Below are positions 45,655-56,349 of a stretch of 64,000 bases of DNA, in pieces. How positions within the stretch are numbered: position 1 is the first letter of the stretch; every line of letters begins with the position of its first letter. The position numbers were made by a program, and so were the translations under genes. The stretch is from NCBI GenBank assembly GCA_905221605.1, contig CAJNDS010002223.1, positions 266,567 through 330,566 of the forward strand, given 5' to 3'. The notes beneath the pieces were generated by a model that was given only the letters and a program-made list of their open reading frames with translations, did not search any database and had not been told where the DNA came from. This DNA is from Symbiodinium natans. Its lineage: Eukaryota; Sar; Dinophyceae; Suessiales; Symbiodiniaceae.

Positions 45655-46735
45655 TAAGATGTTGGAAAGGTGTAGAGATGTTGAGAAAGGTGTTGAGGGA
45701 GGCAGTTGAGGGAGGTGTTGAGGAAGGTGTTGAGGGAGGAAGGTTGTTGGAGGTGTAGGTGTTGAGAGGAGAGAGAGTGTTGAGGAAAGTGTTGAGGAAG
45801 GTGTTGAGGGAGGTGTTGAGGAAGATGTTGAGGGAGGTGTTGAGGAAGGTGTTGAGGAAGATGTCGAGGGAGGTGTTGAGGGAGGTGTTGAGAAAGGCGT
45901 CTTCTGAGGTGTCAAGGAAGGTGTTAAGGAGGTGTTGAGGGGGGAGGTGTTGAGTGAGATGTTGAGTGAGGTGTTGAGTGAGGTGTTGAGTGAGGTGGTA
46001 AGTGAAATGTTGAGTAAGGTGTTGAGTGAGGTGGTGAGTGAGGTGTTGAGTGAGGTGTTGAGTGAGGTGTTGAGTTTGTTGTTGAGGTGCTTGTTGAGGT
46101 GCTTGTGAGGTGCTGTTAAGGTGCTGTTGAGGTGCTGTTGAGTGTTGAGGTGCTGTTGAGGTGCTGTTGAGTTGAGGTGTTGTTGAGGTGTTGTTGAGGT
46201 TGTTGAGGTGTTGTTGAGGTGTTGTTGAGGTGTTGTTGAGGTGTTATTGAGGTGTTGTTAAGGTGTTGTTGAGGTGTTGTTGAGGTGTTGTTGAGGTGTT
46301 GTTGAGTGTTGTTGAGGTGTTGTTGGGGTGTTGTTGGGGTGCTGTTGGGGTGCTGTTGGGGTGTTGTTGGGGTGTTGTTGGGGTGTTGTTGGGGGTGTTG
46401 TTGGGGTGTTGTTGGGGTGTTGTTGGGGTGTTGGTGAGGTGTTGGTGAGGTGTTGGTAAGGTGTTGAGGTGTTGAGGTGTCGAGGTGTCGAGGTGTCGAG
46501 GTGTGGAAGTGTGGAGGTGTGGAGCGGTAGGTCCCAGGTAGGTGTTGAGGTGTGGAGGTGAGGTCGGTGTTGAGGTAGGTGTTGAGGTAGGTGTTGAGGT
46601 AGGTGTTGAGGTGTTGAGGTGTTGAGGTGTTGAGGTGTTGGGGTGTTGAGGTGTTGAGGTGTTGAGGTGTTGAGGTGTTGAGGTGTTGAGGTGTTGAGGT
46701 GTTGAGGTGTTGAGGTGTTGAGGTGTTGAGGGGTT
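45655..46735 (+). repeat. Octamer satellite GGTGTTGA / GAGGTGTT, with variant blocks
   Basis: About 1.1 kb of GGTGTTGA-related units. Blocks in order: GTTGAGGAAG/GAGGGAG forms, GTTGAGTGAG, GGTGCTGTTGA, GGTGTTGTTGA, GGTGTTGTTGG, GGTGTCGA, GGTAGGTGTTGA, then clean GGTGTTGA (46608-46735). The minus strand encodes NTSTPQHL repeats over 266 codons; this is a product of the repeat. Confidence 0.97.
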
Positions 46736-47050
46736 TACGTGTTTGCTTGCCCAGGGCAGATGCAAGAAACATCTGTATGTCTTCGTTGCCCAGACAGGTT
46801 TGACAATGGCTGATGTCGGAAGGTGGGCTTTGGAGACGTGGTTCGGGTTTACATGATTTAGGGTTTCGGTGTTGCGGGGTTTTGGAGTTGAGGTTCTTGA
46901 TGCCAGATCTGTTCAAAGACGCTGAGGTCCAAGATAGAACCTTGAAAGCCGAAACCCGAAAAATCCGGCCAGGTGCACGCGAGCCGCTGGCAGCAATGAA
47001 CTCTTAAGCACCCTGACCGAAGAGTGATACAACGGGGTTTATTGTGCAAC
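46736..47050 (+). repeat. Dispersed repeat copy A (paired with 54365-54490 and 56350-56640)
   Basis: 46740-46850 (TGTTTGCTTGCCCAGGGCAG...) matches 54372-54485. 46890-47040 (GATGCCAGATCTGTTCAAA..., TGGCAGCAATGAACTCTT) matches 56350-56640, but lacks the GATGTTCCCC MITE present there. Function unknown. Confidence 0.8.
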
Positions 47051-47453
47051 TCCACGAGTGTTGCCCTTGATGGCTTGGTCAGGCGAACTGTTAAACAAGA
47101 TGTGGTGCCAGAGGAGACACTGAGAGCGACGGTTCAAAGGAGGAGGCCAACAGTCGGGAAGAAACCGCTCTGCAGGTCCGAAACTGGGTCTCAGAGTTCC
47201 ATACCAACTCAGTTGGCTACCTTCGTCGACGTGTGTCCCGTTCCGCATCCCCCCAATGAAATACCGCCATTGGAGAAGGCATTGTCTCCAACTTCTCGTT
47301 GAGGGCCCCCATTCCCGGGCAGCCTAAGTGGCGCGCAGTGTGAGCATCATGGACTGCCCAGCTTAGGATGACCGCCGCTGTCAATGAGAACAAAAGCAGC
47401 TTGAACCATTGGTGGGCCCGAATGTACGGCAGTGACCAATGCCAATATCCTGA

Positions 47454-47702
47454 GAGTTCCCGCTTCAACTTGACAACGGAGAGATGGTGCATGAGGGGGA
47501 CGTTCAATTGGCCATCCTTGCACTTGTGCAGCGAGCACCGCTGGTGTTGGCCAATCTGGCGGGAGTTGTAGCTATGGAAGGTACCCCCCCTTGGGGTGCT
47601 GAAGTGGAAGAGATTCTGGACGAAACGCTTGCTCAGGCCAGCGCATCCCCGGTTGGGGATGCACAACTTCGGACAATAAATTGTTTTGCGATTGTGATAC
47701 AG
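47454..47702 (+). CDS. Possible exon ending in a GT donor, unknown
   Basis: Open frame with MVHEGDVQLAILALVQRAPL, then VLANLAGVVAMEG and ...VEEILDETLAQASASP, ending GCGATTGTGATACAG|GTGAGAAGG, a consensus donor. The opposite strand is open over 200 codons (47217-47819), which weakens the case. It could be a 5' exon of a + strand gene. No family recognised. Confidence 0.35.
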
Positions 47703-48002
47703 GTGAGAAGGATCGCTCTGCACGGGTGTCCACCAAATAAACACCTTCGGCGTGCGCACACATCGAGCTTGTGTGAACAGTGAAGATGGAGATTTTGCTT
47801 GACTTGGCAAGTGCAACAATCAGCTGAATCGCATTTTGCGAAGCTGCGCATTATCTTTGAGCAAGACACACACGGTGATTGGTGATTGGTTCGTTGGTTC
47901 TTGTTGGCCTTTGCTTTGTCTTTGTTGGTTTAGTAGTTTTTGCTCGTTTCACTTTGTCGCAATAGACCGGCCTACTGTGCTGCTGATGCGGGAAAGGGGC
48001 GC

Positions 48003-48395
48003 CCGCTTTGAAAAAAAGATACTATGCAATTCTTGGGAGGCTTCTGGCGTATTTGGCATGTTGGGGCTCGGAGGGCTGCAGTAAGGTACCCAGGCACCTT
48101 GCCAGTGTTGCAAGCGGTCCGAAGTTGTGTCATCGTCCTCCTACTCGGCTCGTCACTCATAAGCGTGCGCCCTGTGCGTGTTTCGCGGCCCATCAAGATG
48201 CAAGATGGGCCCGCGAAGACAAGAACCGAGAACGAACAAAGCCTGCGGTGTTGCATGCAAAAAGGGGAAGGAGGACGGCCTCGACCCCCTTCGCACAATA
48301 CACGAAGCCAACGTACCATTTCCCGAAGCTCGAGCATATATCAACACGCAAAGCTTGCACTATCACTGCACACGGGTTTTGGTTTCCTGGTCCTT
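48003..48395 (+). repeat. Dispersed repeat copy B (paired with about 56640-57085)
   Basis: Shares with 56640-57085, in the same order and strand: CAATTCTTG.GAGGCTT, CCAGGCACC...CAGT.., GTTGTGTCATCGT..TCCTACT, CATCAAGATGCAAG.TGGGC, GAACGAACAAAGCCTGCG, GAGGACGGCCTCGA.CCCC and CAACACGCAA.GC.TGCACT. Overall similarity is high with short indels. No coding frame is conserved between the copies as far as I can see. Confidence 0.85.
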
Positions 48396-48833
48396 CGGTT
48401 TGCTTGTCCTTCCCTGTGCTGCGGGTGGGATGGCTGGGCTTTGCTTATCGCGCTTTTGGCGCCATGATCTTCAGTGCCTACATACTGTGCTGGAAAATAG
48501 GACGCCCAGGAATAGTACTTGTGATTCATCAATGCTTCTGCATTGCATAGCGTCCTTCCCCTCAAAGTTGAAACCCCGCAGTACGAATAAGGGAGCCCCA
48601 CCTAAGGGTTTGGATTTGCGGTCTAGGGTTTAGGGTCTAGGGTTTATAGGGTGTAGGGTTTAGTTTTTTTTTTTGGTTCGTGCTGTGGGTTTTGCACAAC
48701 ACCCAGGCATCGCTTCCCTTGCTGTGAGTTTGTTGTCTAGCCAGTTTAGCCTATCCCGCTGCCGAGTGTATCAACCTTTTCCGGAGCATCCGCTAGGCCG
48801 CTCTGATATTTTCCAGTTTTCATGGATAGCCAC

Positions 48834-48984
48834 TCTATTGTGCAGTTCTTCTCATCAGCGTTGCAACAGCATGGCACGAAGGCGCCTTCAGACCGCAACT
48901 TGTCCGGCCTCGTGTTCAGGGTTGTCGGACTATCGAAGCTGCTGTATGGGCACAGGGAGCCTGTGTTGGAAGCACCTGGATTCA
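48834..48984 (+). CDS. Short ORF just upstream of the ankyrin gene
   Basis: After GATATTTTCCAG|TTTTC an ATG (about 48822) opens MDSHSIVQFFSSALQQHGTK..., ending ...VLEAPGFSR-stop near 48989. It could be the true first exon of the ankyrin gene, but the only phase-compatible strong donor (TTCA|GTAGGT at 48985) would leave an intron of just 36 nt, so an upstream ORF or unrelated reading is as likely. Confidence 0.35.
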
Positions 48985-49025
48985 GTAGGTAGGTCTATCG
49001 GACAAAAGTGTGTCAGCCAGGAAGA

Positions 49026-51004
49026 ATGTCTCAAGCATTGTCAAGCTTAGGCACCGACAGCTTTGTGATGTACACCGTGCCGGCCGATGCTTTCCTGCAG
49101 ATGACAGAAGTCAAGATGCACGAGGAGCTCGTGGACGCGGGTGTGGTGAAAGAATTTCATGAGAGCATGGGAAAGGCCATGTTCGTGTCGCACCAGTGGC
49201 TGAGTGACGCCCATCCTGATCCCCACTTCCAGCAGCTCAGAGTTCTTCAGGATGCCCTGAAGAACATGGCTGCCGGAAGCAGCACCATCTCCCTGGCGAT
49301 CTTCTCAGAAATTGTGTACGGTCGCACAAGATGCCCCCCAGCCGGCGACTTCGCCTGCGGCCGACTTCACATCTGGTATGACTACTTTAGCATCCCACAG
49401 AGCAGCGGTGGCCGCGCATCTCAGCGCCGCCAGGCTGCCATCCAAACCAGCCCAGCCTTCGTGGCAAGGTGCGAGTTCTTTGTCGTGCTGTGCCCGGCCT
49501 TGGAGCACACAAACCAGCAGCGGACGTTGAGCTATTCAACTTGGTGCGAAAGGGGGTAGCTGAGTTGCACATGGCATCTTGTAAGCCTTTGACGATGCGC
49601 TTGTTTACCCCCATTTTACGCCTAGGTGTTGCCGGTTCCTTTTCTTGCACCCAGGTGGTGTCGCACAGAGAGAGCCGCACGCGAACTCTCCATGTACAGT
49701 GGCGGGTACGTCATTCTTGTAGAGAGCGCCACGCACCAGACACTGATGTGGGCAGGACTGAGCATGAGGGATGCACCTGGTGAAGGAGAGTTTACACTTG
49801 ACAGTGACAGAGTGTGGATCGGTCGTATGGCTACGCAGATGGTGTGGTCCAAGCTTTTCTACTACCTCGAGCGTGGACAATTTCACAACTACCGGTTCCT
49901 TCTCAACTCACAAGCGGCGGCATATTTCCGCGCTCTTGACGTGGAGCCGATTGACTGTCTTATTCCGGGATTTTCCACTGAGATCGACCCGAATGTTGAC
50001 TGCAAGGGTTTCATGCTGGAGCGTTTCCTGCATCACAACGGCTTCAGGAGCGTTAAAGACCCAAAGCGTCCCAAAACCTTCAGCCCCCAAACTTGCGAAG
50101 TTCATAACTCCATATAGGTGTCCTCGAAGTTGTGCTCGTCAGGAACATCTTCGAGCGGGACGATGGAGGGTTTCCGCCCATTTGCTTTGCGGCGATGGGC
50201 AACAACCTCGTGGTGCTGCAAGCGCTTCTTGACCGAAGGGTGGATATCAACCAGGCTACGACCAAGCCCAAGACAGAAGTCAATTTTCCCGGCAAGCTGA
50301 CGGCTCTGGGAATAGCTTCCTTACTCCGCAACAATGAAGCTGTTGAGCTGCTACTGTGCGCCAGAGCCCACATCAACTACAAGGATGGTTTTGGTGGCAA
50401 TGCCCTCCATACGGCGTGTGCCGGGGACAATCCACGCGGGGTGCGTCTACTCTGCCATGCTCGTGCCGACATGAATCAACAGTCTGTGCCGGGAATGAGC
50501 CCTTTCATGATTTCGTGTGCGTGCGGAAGTCAGCGTGCCATGAAGGAGATGCTCACTCTGAATCCAGATTTGAGCTTGCGACATTGCCTACACATCGCAC
50601 TCATGTTCGCTGGAGCTGGTTCTGCCGACGTGGTTTCCGTTCTGCTCGCTGCGCGGGCGAATGCAAATGAGCAGTTCCGGGTACAGATCCGGGAGCCCGG
50701 GTGGTGGCTTCTAATGAACGAATTGGGTGTGAGGCATCGGGTAAGCCCATCCAGGCTGACTCTGTTGGCATATCATCATTACGATGCTACGCCGCAGATG
50801 TTCAGCATTCTGGGTGGTTCGCTGGATTCCGTGTCCACTTTGCTGTCAGCCCGAGCCCGCATAGACATCCAAAATTACCGTAAGAAAACGGCATCCGATC
50901 TGGCACGCCAGATGCTCGCGCCATCGTGGTTGATCGAGGTCTGCTGTGCTAAAGGCCAGCAAGACACCGAGACCCCTGCCGAGAGCGACACGTTTTCCAT
51001 TTGA
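49026..51004 (+). CDS. Dinoflagellate-type 'FVSHQW-HPDP' domain + ankyrin repeat protein
   Basis: Exons 49026-49555, 49655-50047 and 50143-51004 sum to 595 codons (594 residues and TGA), an exact multiple of three. The N-terminal domain has FVTYTV-like start region, KAMFVSHQWLSDAHPDPHFQ, LHIWYDYFSIPQ, FFVVLCPALEH and, across intron 1, STWCERG-WCRTE; this combination is common in dinoflagellate predicted proteins and its biochemical role is not known. Exon 3 carries about six ankyrin repeats (PPICFAAMGNNLVVLQALLD, NALHTACAGDNPRGVRLL, VVSVLLAARANANEQ), for protein binding. Intron 1 is GT-AG (CGAAAGGG|GTAGC, CACCCAG|G). Intron 2 fits only GA-AG (CTTCAG|GAGCG, CGTCAG|GAACA) with a TCAGGA direct repeat at both ends and gives HHNGFRNIFERDDGGF. 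The start is the first ATG after CAGCCAG|G, a plausible trans-splice acceptor. Confidence 0.8.
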
Positions 51005-52357
51005 GAGGTTCTGGGCGACGCTGAAGGCGTGTCCAAGTCTCACGGTGTCAATTCGTTTTCAATTAGTCTTCATGGCTGGAATCAGGTATGCACCAAACCC
51101 ACGTAGTCTTCAACACCCGAAAAGTTGCAAAACAGCATACGATTATGCAGTCCTGCATTTCGTATCACCTAAGACAGCAGAACAGTAAGTAGAACACGTA
51201 CATCACTACTGTCTGCCACCATGAATTTCTATACGTTACACTTCGCATTCGGTCTATCGTTGGTTCATGTGTATATACACATACACATCTGTACATATAT
51301 ATATATATACATTCATACATATGCTAGCCCCCTATTGACCACCCCATGTGCTATAAGAGGGCGGTGTTTACGATAGAACAACGAATGATGGTCATGTAAT
51401 TTTATAACTTGCTGCTGATTGTTGCGCTTGTTCTCTCACATGAAGTCTCTGCATTCGATAGGAAAGATGTATAATGCTTGATGGAATGCTCAAAGATTAC
51501 CCTACAGAATACATTATAGAATACTTTATATAATATGACCGTTATGCCCTCCCCACAACTTATCAATACCATCTGGAATACCCTGTGATTACTTTATAGG
51601 ATACCCCCTAGAGAGGGGTCTTCGATAAGGTCTATAGGGTATACAGGGGAATACACTATAGAATGCTTTGTATATCATTTCCGATATAGGCAAACAGAAC
51701 ACTTCTTGCGTTGCATACCTGTCAAGTTGTAGCAAATCAGCAGGTTCAATTGAGGCACATGTGTCCATGTGCATGTGTGGGTCGAGGCCAGCGCAAAGCG
51801 TGAGCGAAGGGGCCCGTGCTCATGGCGAGACAGTACAGACGCAGGGCTGTGTTCGAAAATAGCCCAGCTTCAGATTCGCACAGGTTACAGATGCTTGGGT
51901 GATTTGGATGTCTACAAAAGCACGTGATGACTGTCCCAATAATCTGTTATGGAGGGACAAAGTCCAGCTTCACCTGCTGAAGAAGTCTCTCGCACCCAAG
52001 GTTCAGTCGTTTTTTTTGGGTTTCAAAAACAGACTCCTCTTCTTGGTTCACCTTTGATTCTTGTGGTGACGCATTTTGCTATTTCGGGCTCATTTTGAGG
52101 GGCGACAAAAATCCGATCTTCAGATGATTTATGAAAAGATCGGAAGGTCTGTCTTGAGTTGTAAGCAGTTTGTTCTACCACTGGCGGGGTGTGTAGATGT
52201 GTTTTTGATTGTGGGAGAGCCAAGCAAGCATGGGTTGGTTCTGCAAATTTATGTTTTCACGTTACTTTCCAAGCTCTGCATTTGCTTAAGGCCCGCCTCG
52301 CTATACTGTCTCAGTTCACGAACGAACCCTAAAACCTGTAAAGCTTGAACCTTGAAC
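51005..52357. other. Intergenic; AT-rich direct and inverted repeats
   Basis: AGAATACATTATAGAATACTTTATATAATAT (51505-51536) is echoed by GGAATACACTATAGAATGCTTTGTATATCAT at about 51648-51678. A small hairpin CCCCTAGAGAGGGG sits at 51606-51619, and an (AT)n tract at about 51296-51309. These could be remnants of a small element. No gene recognised. Confidence 0.5.
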
Positions 52358-52448
52358 GCTGAAACCTAAACCCTAAACCCAAAACCCTAAACCCAAAACC
52401 CTAAACCCTAAACCATAAACCCTCAACCCTAAACCCTAAACCCTAAAC
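52358..52448 (-). repeat. CCCTAAA array
   Basis: About 12 units with CCCAAAA variants. Its end provides the GT of the proposed donor of the next exon. Confidence 0.95.
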
Positions 52449-52675
52449 CTGCAAGTGGGCTCGGCCACGACAGCTGACACTGCTTCTGCCTCCTCATGCC
52501 GTTGTGCTGACACGATGCTCCAGGACAGTTCGATCGTTTTCAGTGAGTCCGGAAGACATGTTAAGGACAAAACTGCAGTAAAGACCTGTTGTGCTGCTGA
52601 AATAAAATATGAGTTTTGATTCTTCTTTGCCTTGGATTCAGCATCCAGAATGCTAACTTTCAAGTCCAAAACTCA
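52449..52675 (-). CDS. Exon of an unknown gene, donor formed with telomere-like repeat
   Basis: The minus strand is open for 77 codons and reads DLKVSILDAESKAKKNQNSY, then AAQQVFTAVLSLTCLPDSLK and ...HEEAEAVSAVVAEPTC. The last bases are TTGCAG|GTTTAGGG, so the first repeat unit would act as a GT donor. A TGA two codons upstream of LDLKV implies an acceptor there (GTGAG|TT). A possible upstream exon is at 52925-52860 (LTNAMPSAEDGAKQPREAQH), after GAAAG|G. No family recognised. Confidence 0.45.
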
Positions 52676-52767
52676 CAACCCAGATTTCAGGGCGCCCCCC
52701 TAGTATCTCAAGCCTCCAACCCATGAAGCCAAAAGTGCTTATGCAGTTGTAGGCTTCACGTGCAAGA

Positions 52768-53310
52768 ATATAGGGTTTAGGGTTTAGGGTTTAGGGTTTA
52801 GGGTTTAGGGTTTAGGGTTTAGGGTTTAGGGTTATAAACTAAATCTGCATTCGCCTCATGCGCCCTGTTGGTGCTGCGCTTCTCTTGGCTGTTTCGCTCC
52901 GTCCTCAGCAGAGGGCATGGCGTTGGTCAATCCTTTCAACATTTAGGGTTTAGGGTTTAGGGTTTAGGGTTTAGGGTTTAGGGTTGTGAGGGTTTTGTGT
53001 CGTGCGCCATGTACCTGCCGAAGCCTCCAGAAGGTTTTGGCTTCCGTCTTTATCATTCTTTATCGTATTTGAATGCAGTGTGTACCCCTAAACCCTAAAC
53101 CCCAAACCCTAAACCCTAAACCCTAAACCCTAAACCCTAAAAACATGAGGACAAGGTTCCACACAATGCCCTTTGATACTCGAGCACCTGGAAGCCTGAA
53201 AGCCCAAGCCCGAAGGCCTGGCGAAGCTAGGCTCAGGGCTTGTGGGTTTAGGGTTTAGGGTTTAGGGTTTAGGGTTTAGGGTTTAGGGTTTAGGGTTTAG
53301 GGTTTAGAGT
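52768..53310. repeat. Four telomere-like arrays separated by short unique islands
   Basis: TTTAGGG at 52768-52833 and 52943-52984, CCCTAAA at 53085-53143, TTTAGGG at 53246-53307. The islands (about 100 bp each) can be read as short exons, e.g. 52996-53080 + (MYLPKPPEGFGFRLYHSLSY) and 53144-53240 + (MRTRFHTMPFDTRAPGSLKA), but the strand is ambiguous. Confidence 0.7.
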
Positions 53311-53484
53311 CTCAACGTGTTTCTTCAAGTTTACCTCGGCTTAGCGTTTCGGGCTACAAGCAGTCTTTGTGCCTGACGCAAGTTGTTGCTTGTTGTTGAA
53401 GCTTGTTTTTGCGCGTTAAGAGAACTGAGGGTTGCGAAGGGTTTAAGGCTTCGGTGGACCAGGGTTTGTCTTCGGTTTGTGAAC

Positions 53485-53595
53485 CCTAAAACCTAAACCC
53501 TAAACCCTAAACCCTAAACCCTAAACCCTAAACCCTAAACCTTAAACCCTAAACCCTAAACCCTAAACTCTAAACCCTACACCCTACACCCTCGG
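53485..53595 (-). repeat. CCCTAAA array
   Basis: About 15 units. It is followed by an unassigned region to 54180 in which both strands carry ORFs (53635-53859 plus, 53577-53852 minus). Confidence 0.9.
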
Positions 53596-54185
53596 CCCGT
53601 CAGTTCCCCTTCTCCTGCGAGGCCTGCGTTTCGGGTGCCGGGGCCCTGCAGTTCCTGGCCACTTGACTGGCAGGTTTTGTTTTGGTGTTTTATTTTCAGA
53701 CTGAAGGTTGATTTAAGGACTGAACAAAACCGAGAGGGTATAAGAGGCTTTGACAAGGCTTTCATTTCAATGAAGTTTAAAGCGGATTTGAGAAGCTTTT
53801 GGGGCTTTTTGGGCTGGCTTGGGGGGTTCTGCGGCAGGACAATTCTGCTCAAACCCTAAACACTAGGTCACGAGGTCCTGATCCTTGTGCAACCGACAGT
53901 TTTTCTTTGGGGGTTATCGGTTAAATCGGCGAGGCTTTCAGGTCGTCCCTCCAAACCCAAAGCGCCATCCAAACTGTCGTGAGCACACTCCTCCACGGTA
54001 CAATGTTGCAAAAGAGTTTCTGAGAGCAAGAAGGGTATGAAGGACATGAGAAGGCTGGTTTGTAGCCCAAAACCCTTTTGCTGTCTGACAGAATGCGTCA
54101 GAGTCGTTGTAACGCCAAAGTTTTCAATGAACCCAGGGCCAAGGGCTTGGGATTTCGGTGCTTAGGTGTTTAGGTGTGTGGCTGT

Positions 54186-54490
54186 GTAGGTGTTGAGGTG
54201 TTGAGGTGTTGAGGTGTTGAGGTGTTGAGGTGTTGAGGTGTTGAGGTGTTGAGGTGTTGAGGTGTTGAGGTGTTGAGGTGTTGAGGTGTTGAGGTGTTGA
54301 GGTGTTGAGGTGTTGAGGTGTTGAGGTGTTGAGGTGTTGAGGTGTTGAGGTCTCGAGGTGTTTAGCGGTTTCCGTGTTTGCTTGCCCAGGGCAGATGCAA
54401 ACATCTTGAGTTCTTCGTTGCCCAGACAGGTTTGACAACGCTTGGCTGAAGTCCGAAGGTGGGCTTTGGAGACGTGGTTTTGGGGTTTCA
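54186..54490 (+). repeat. Octamer satellite GGTGTTGA plus dispersed repeat copy
   Basis: About 20 clean GGTGTTGA units (54190-54350) followed by TTTGCTTGCCCAGGGCAGATGCAAACATC... to 54485, exactly the arrangement seen at 46608-46850. The satellite and its flank therefore moved or duplicated as a unit. Confidence 0.9.
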
Positions 54491-54721
54491 GGATTTAGGG
54501 TTTAGGTGTTGCGGGGTCAGGGTCCGTTTCGGATTTTGTCTTAGAAAGGGTTCTAAGATGTTTAGGAGGTCAGGGGTTTAAATTGTCGGTTTAAGTTGAA
54601 GCTGGGGCTTTACGGGCTTCGGGTCCAAGAACAATTCACAGGACCCACACTGTGACATGCATAAATATGCAGGCTCCTGTGAAATTCGAGCTGTCTGAGT
54701 CGCGATTCAGGGTTTGGGGTT

Positions 54722-54983
54722 TAGCAGCTCCTGGGTATGTGAAATGGAGACGGAAGCCTGGGACCCTCGAACCAAAAGCCCGAACAAACTCCTGCAAGAA
54801 GCACTGACACCTTTATGGAAAGCCGAGGAGAGCAGGTCGTTGACTTCCCTTGGCATTTTGCAGCATTTGTTGGGGGGGGGGGGGGCTCGGGGCTGTTGGG
54901 CTGATCCAACTCTCCGGATTCCTTTAGCTTTGGGGAAAATTCAGAACGATTTTGGGCCCCAGGGCGAATTGAAGGCGGCTTGA
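54722..54983 (+). CDS. Possible terminal exon, unknown
   Basis: After GGGTTTAG|C the frame reads METEAWDPRTKSPNKLLQEA, then LTPLWKAEESRSLTSLGILQ and ...GELKAA-stop; a 16-base G run is read as Gly. The acceptor would be a telomere-like TTTAG. The minus strand is also open (54721-55083). Confidence 0.3.
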
Positions 54984-55690
54984 CGCTCACGGGGCCCCCT
55001 GAACCTGCCTGCCCGTCGCTCGTCCCGCAGCCATCTTTCCGGGCGCAGGAGCTGTCTCGAAAGCGCATGAAGTAATGCTGCAAACAGCTTCAGGCTGGAG
55101 CATCAACTACTTCAACTTTCCTCTAGCCCCAACCCCCACCCGCATGCAGCCAAGCTTTGCCTTTTGTGCTCCACGAAGCAACCTTTAGACGCCGTCCAAT
55201 TGCAAATCCGAACCTGAAGCAACATACACAGCATGCTCTGGACCAAAGCCTCAACCTCCCACGAACCCATGAACTTGTGGTCCCAACGGAGTTTTCTTTG
55301 CATTCTAGGATTTCCGGGCCATCCCTGCCTGAAACTCGTGGGCGGGTTGTCCGAAGTGCCAAAGTCTGCACCCTGTCTTGTGCCCAACTCAGCAGTGTGC
55401 TTCCTTCGTCCTGAGGGGTTCAGGCCCAAGCTTGTGCAAGCCTTCAGGGCTTTGGGGGGTTTCAGGGTGACCGGCTTCGGATGTTTGAATAGATATTCAA
55501 AGTTCTAGGAACTCGACTCAAACCGGAGCCACTAGAGACCCCAAGGCTTTGTGTACTTTGGGGAACGGGGGATGCAGCATTTTCGTGTAAAGAAGATGGG
55601 TGGGCAGATGGGGGCGATTGCTGCACGCCCCCCCCATTGCTGGGGCTCTGGGGCATGGTGGTTGAAACAAGGTTTGGGTACTGCCTAGCA
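54984..55690. other. Unassigned; ORFs on both strands
   Basis: Minus ORF 55112-55429 (105 codons) and plus ORFs 55157-55414 and 55233-55508 overlap. None has a recognised motif. Confidence 0.25.
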
Positions 55691-55693
55691 ACT

Positions 55694-55818
55694 GTTGCCT
55701 ATATCCCCCTTGGGAACTTTTTTTTTTTAAAACATTTTTTGTTTATACAAAACCCAAGAGGGTATTAACAATATGTTTTTTTGATTAAGGTCCTAAGGGG
55801 AGTATAGTTACGTAACCT
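55694..55818. mobile_element. MITE-like element with about 19-bp inverted ends
   Basis: CCTATATCCCCCTTGGGAAC at the left and GTCCTAAGGGGAGTATAG at the right are imperfect inverted repeats around an AT-rich interior with a T10 run. The left-to-right structure resembles the GTTCCCC-type element but the ends differ. Confidence 0.45.
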
Positions 55819-55911
55819 GCCAGGGTTGCAAGGTTTGGCTTTAGATGCTAAGCTCGGGGGTTGAAGGGCGAAATGCAGGACCGGACCCTGTTGGCAGGAG
55901 AGTGCGCTGAT

Positions 55912-56310
55912 TAGGGTTTAGGGTTTAGGGTTTAGGGTTTAGGGAGTCTATTGGCTGGGCACACACACACACACTAGTTCAAAGAGACACAGAGACTGAG
56001 ACAAACCAACAAATCATCAATCAATGCCTAACTTTGCTCTAATATGCTCTAATCACATGTTGTGTTGACTGTACAATGCACGTAAAAGACATGACTATTC
56101 AGTGGCTTGGTTTTAGGGTTTAGGGTTTAGGGTTTTAGGGTTTAGGGTTTAGGGTTTAGGGTTTAGGGTTTAGGGTTTAGGTTGATCCTGAGTCCATTGT
56201 GTACCAACTTCTGAGTGAAGTCAAGCCTGGAGTGCTTTTTTCAACAAAGCCGAACATTGAACCCTTACACCCTAAACCCTAAGCCCTAAACCCGAAACCC
56301 TAAACCCTAA
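55912..56310. repeat. Short TTTAGGG arrays (55912-55945, 56113-56182) and CCCTAAA (56267-56308)
   Basis: Three arrays in about 400 bp. The spacers (for example a CA run at 55960-55972) show no gene. Confidence 0.9.
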
Positions 56311-56349
56311 GCTTCAGACCAGAGGGTTTCGAGGTTTCGGGGTGGACTT

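Noticed and set aside
46116-46916. 266-codon minus-strand ORF of NTSTPQHL repeats
   Set aside because: Product of the GGTGTTGA octamer; the same 'protein' appears at 54162-54438 from the same satellite.
47217-47819. 200-codon minus-strand ORF
   Set aside because: The opposite strand carries an exon-like frame with a consensus GT donor; the minus ORF has no recognisable content.
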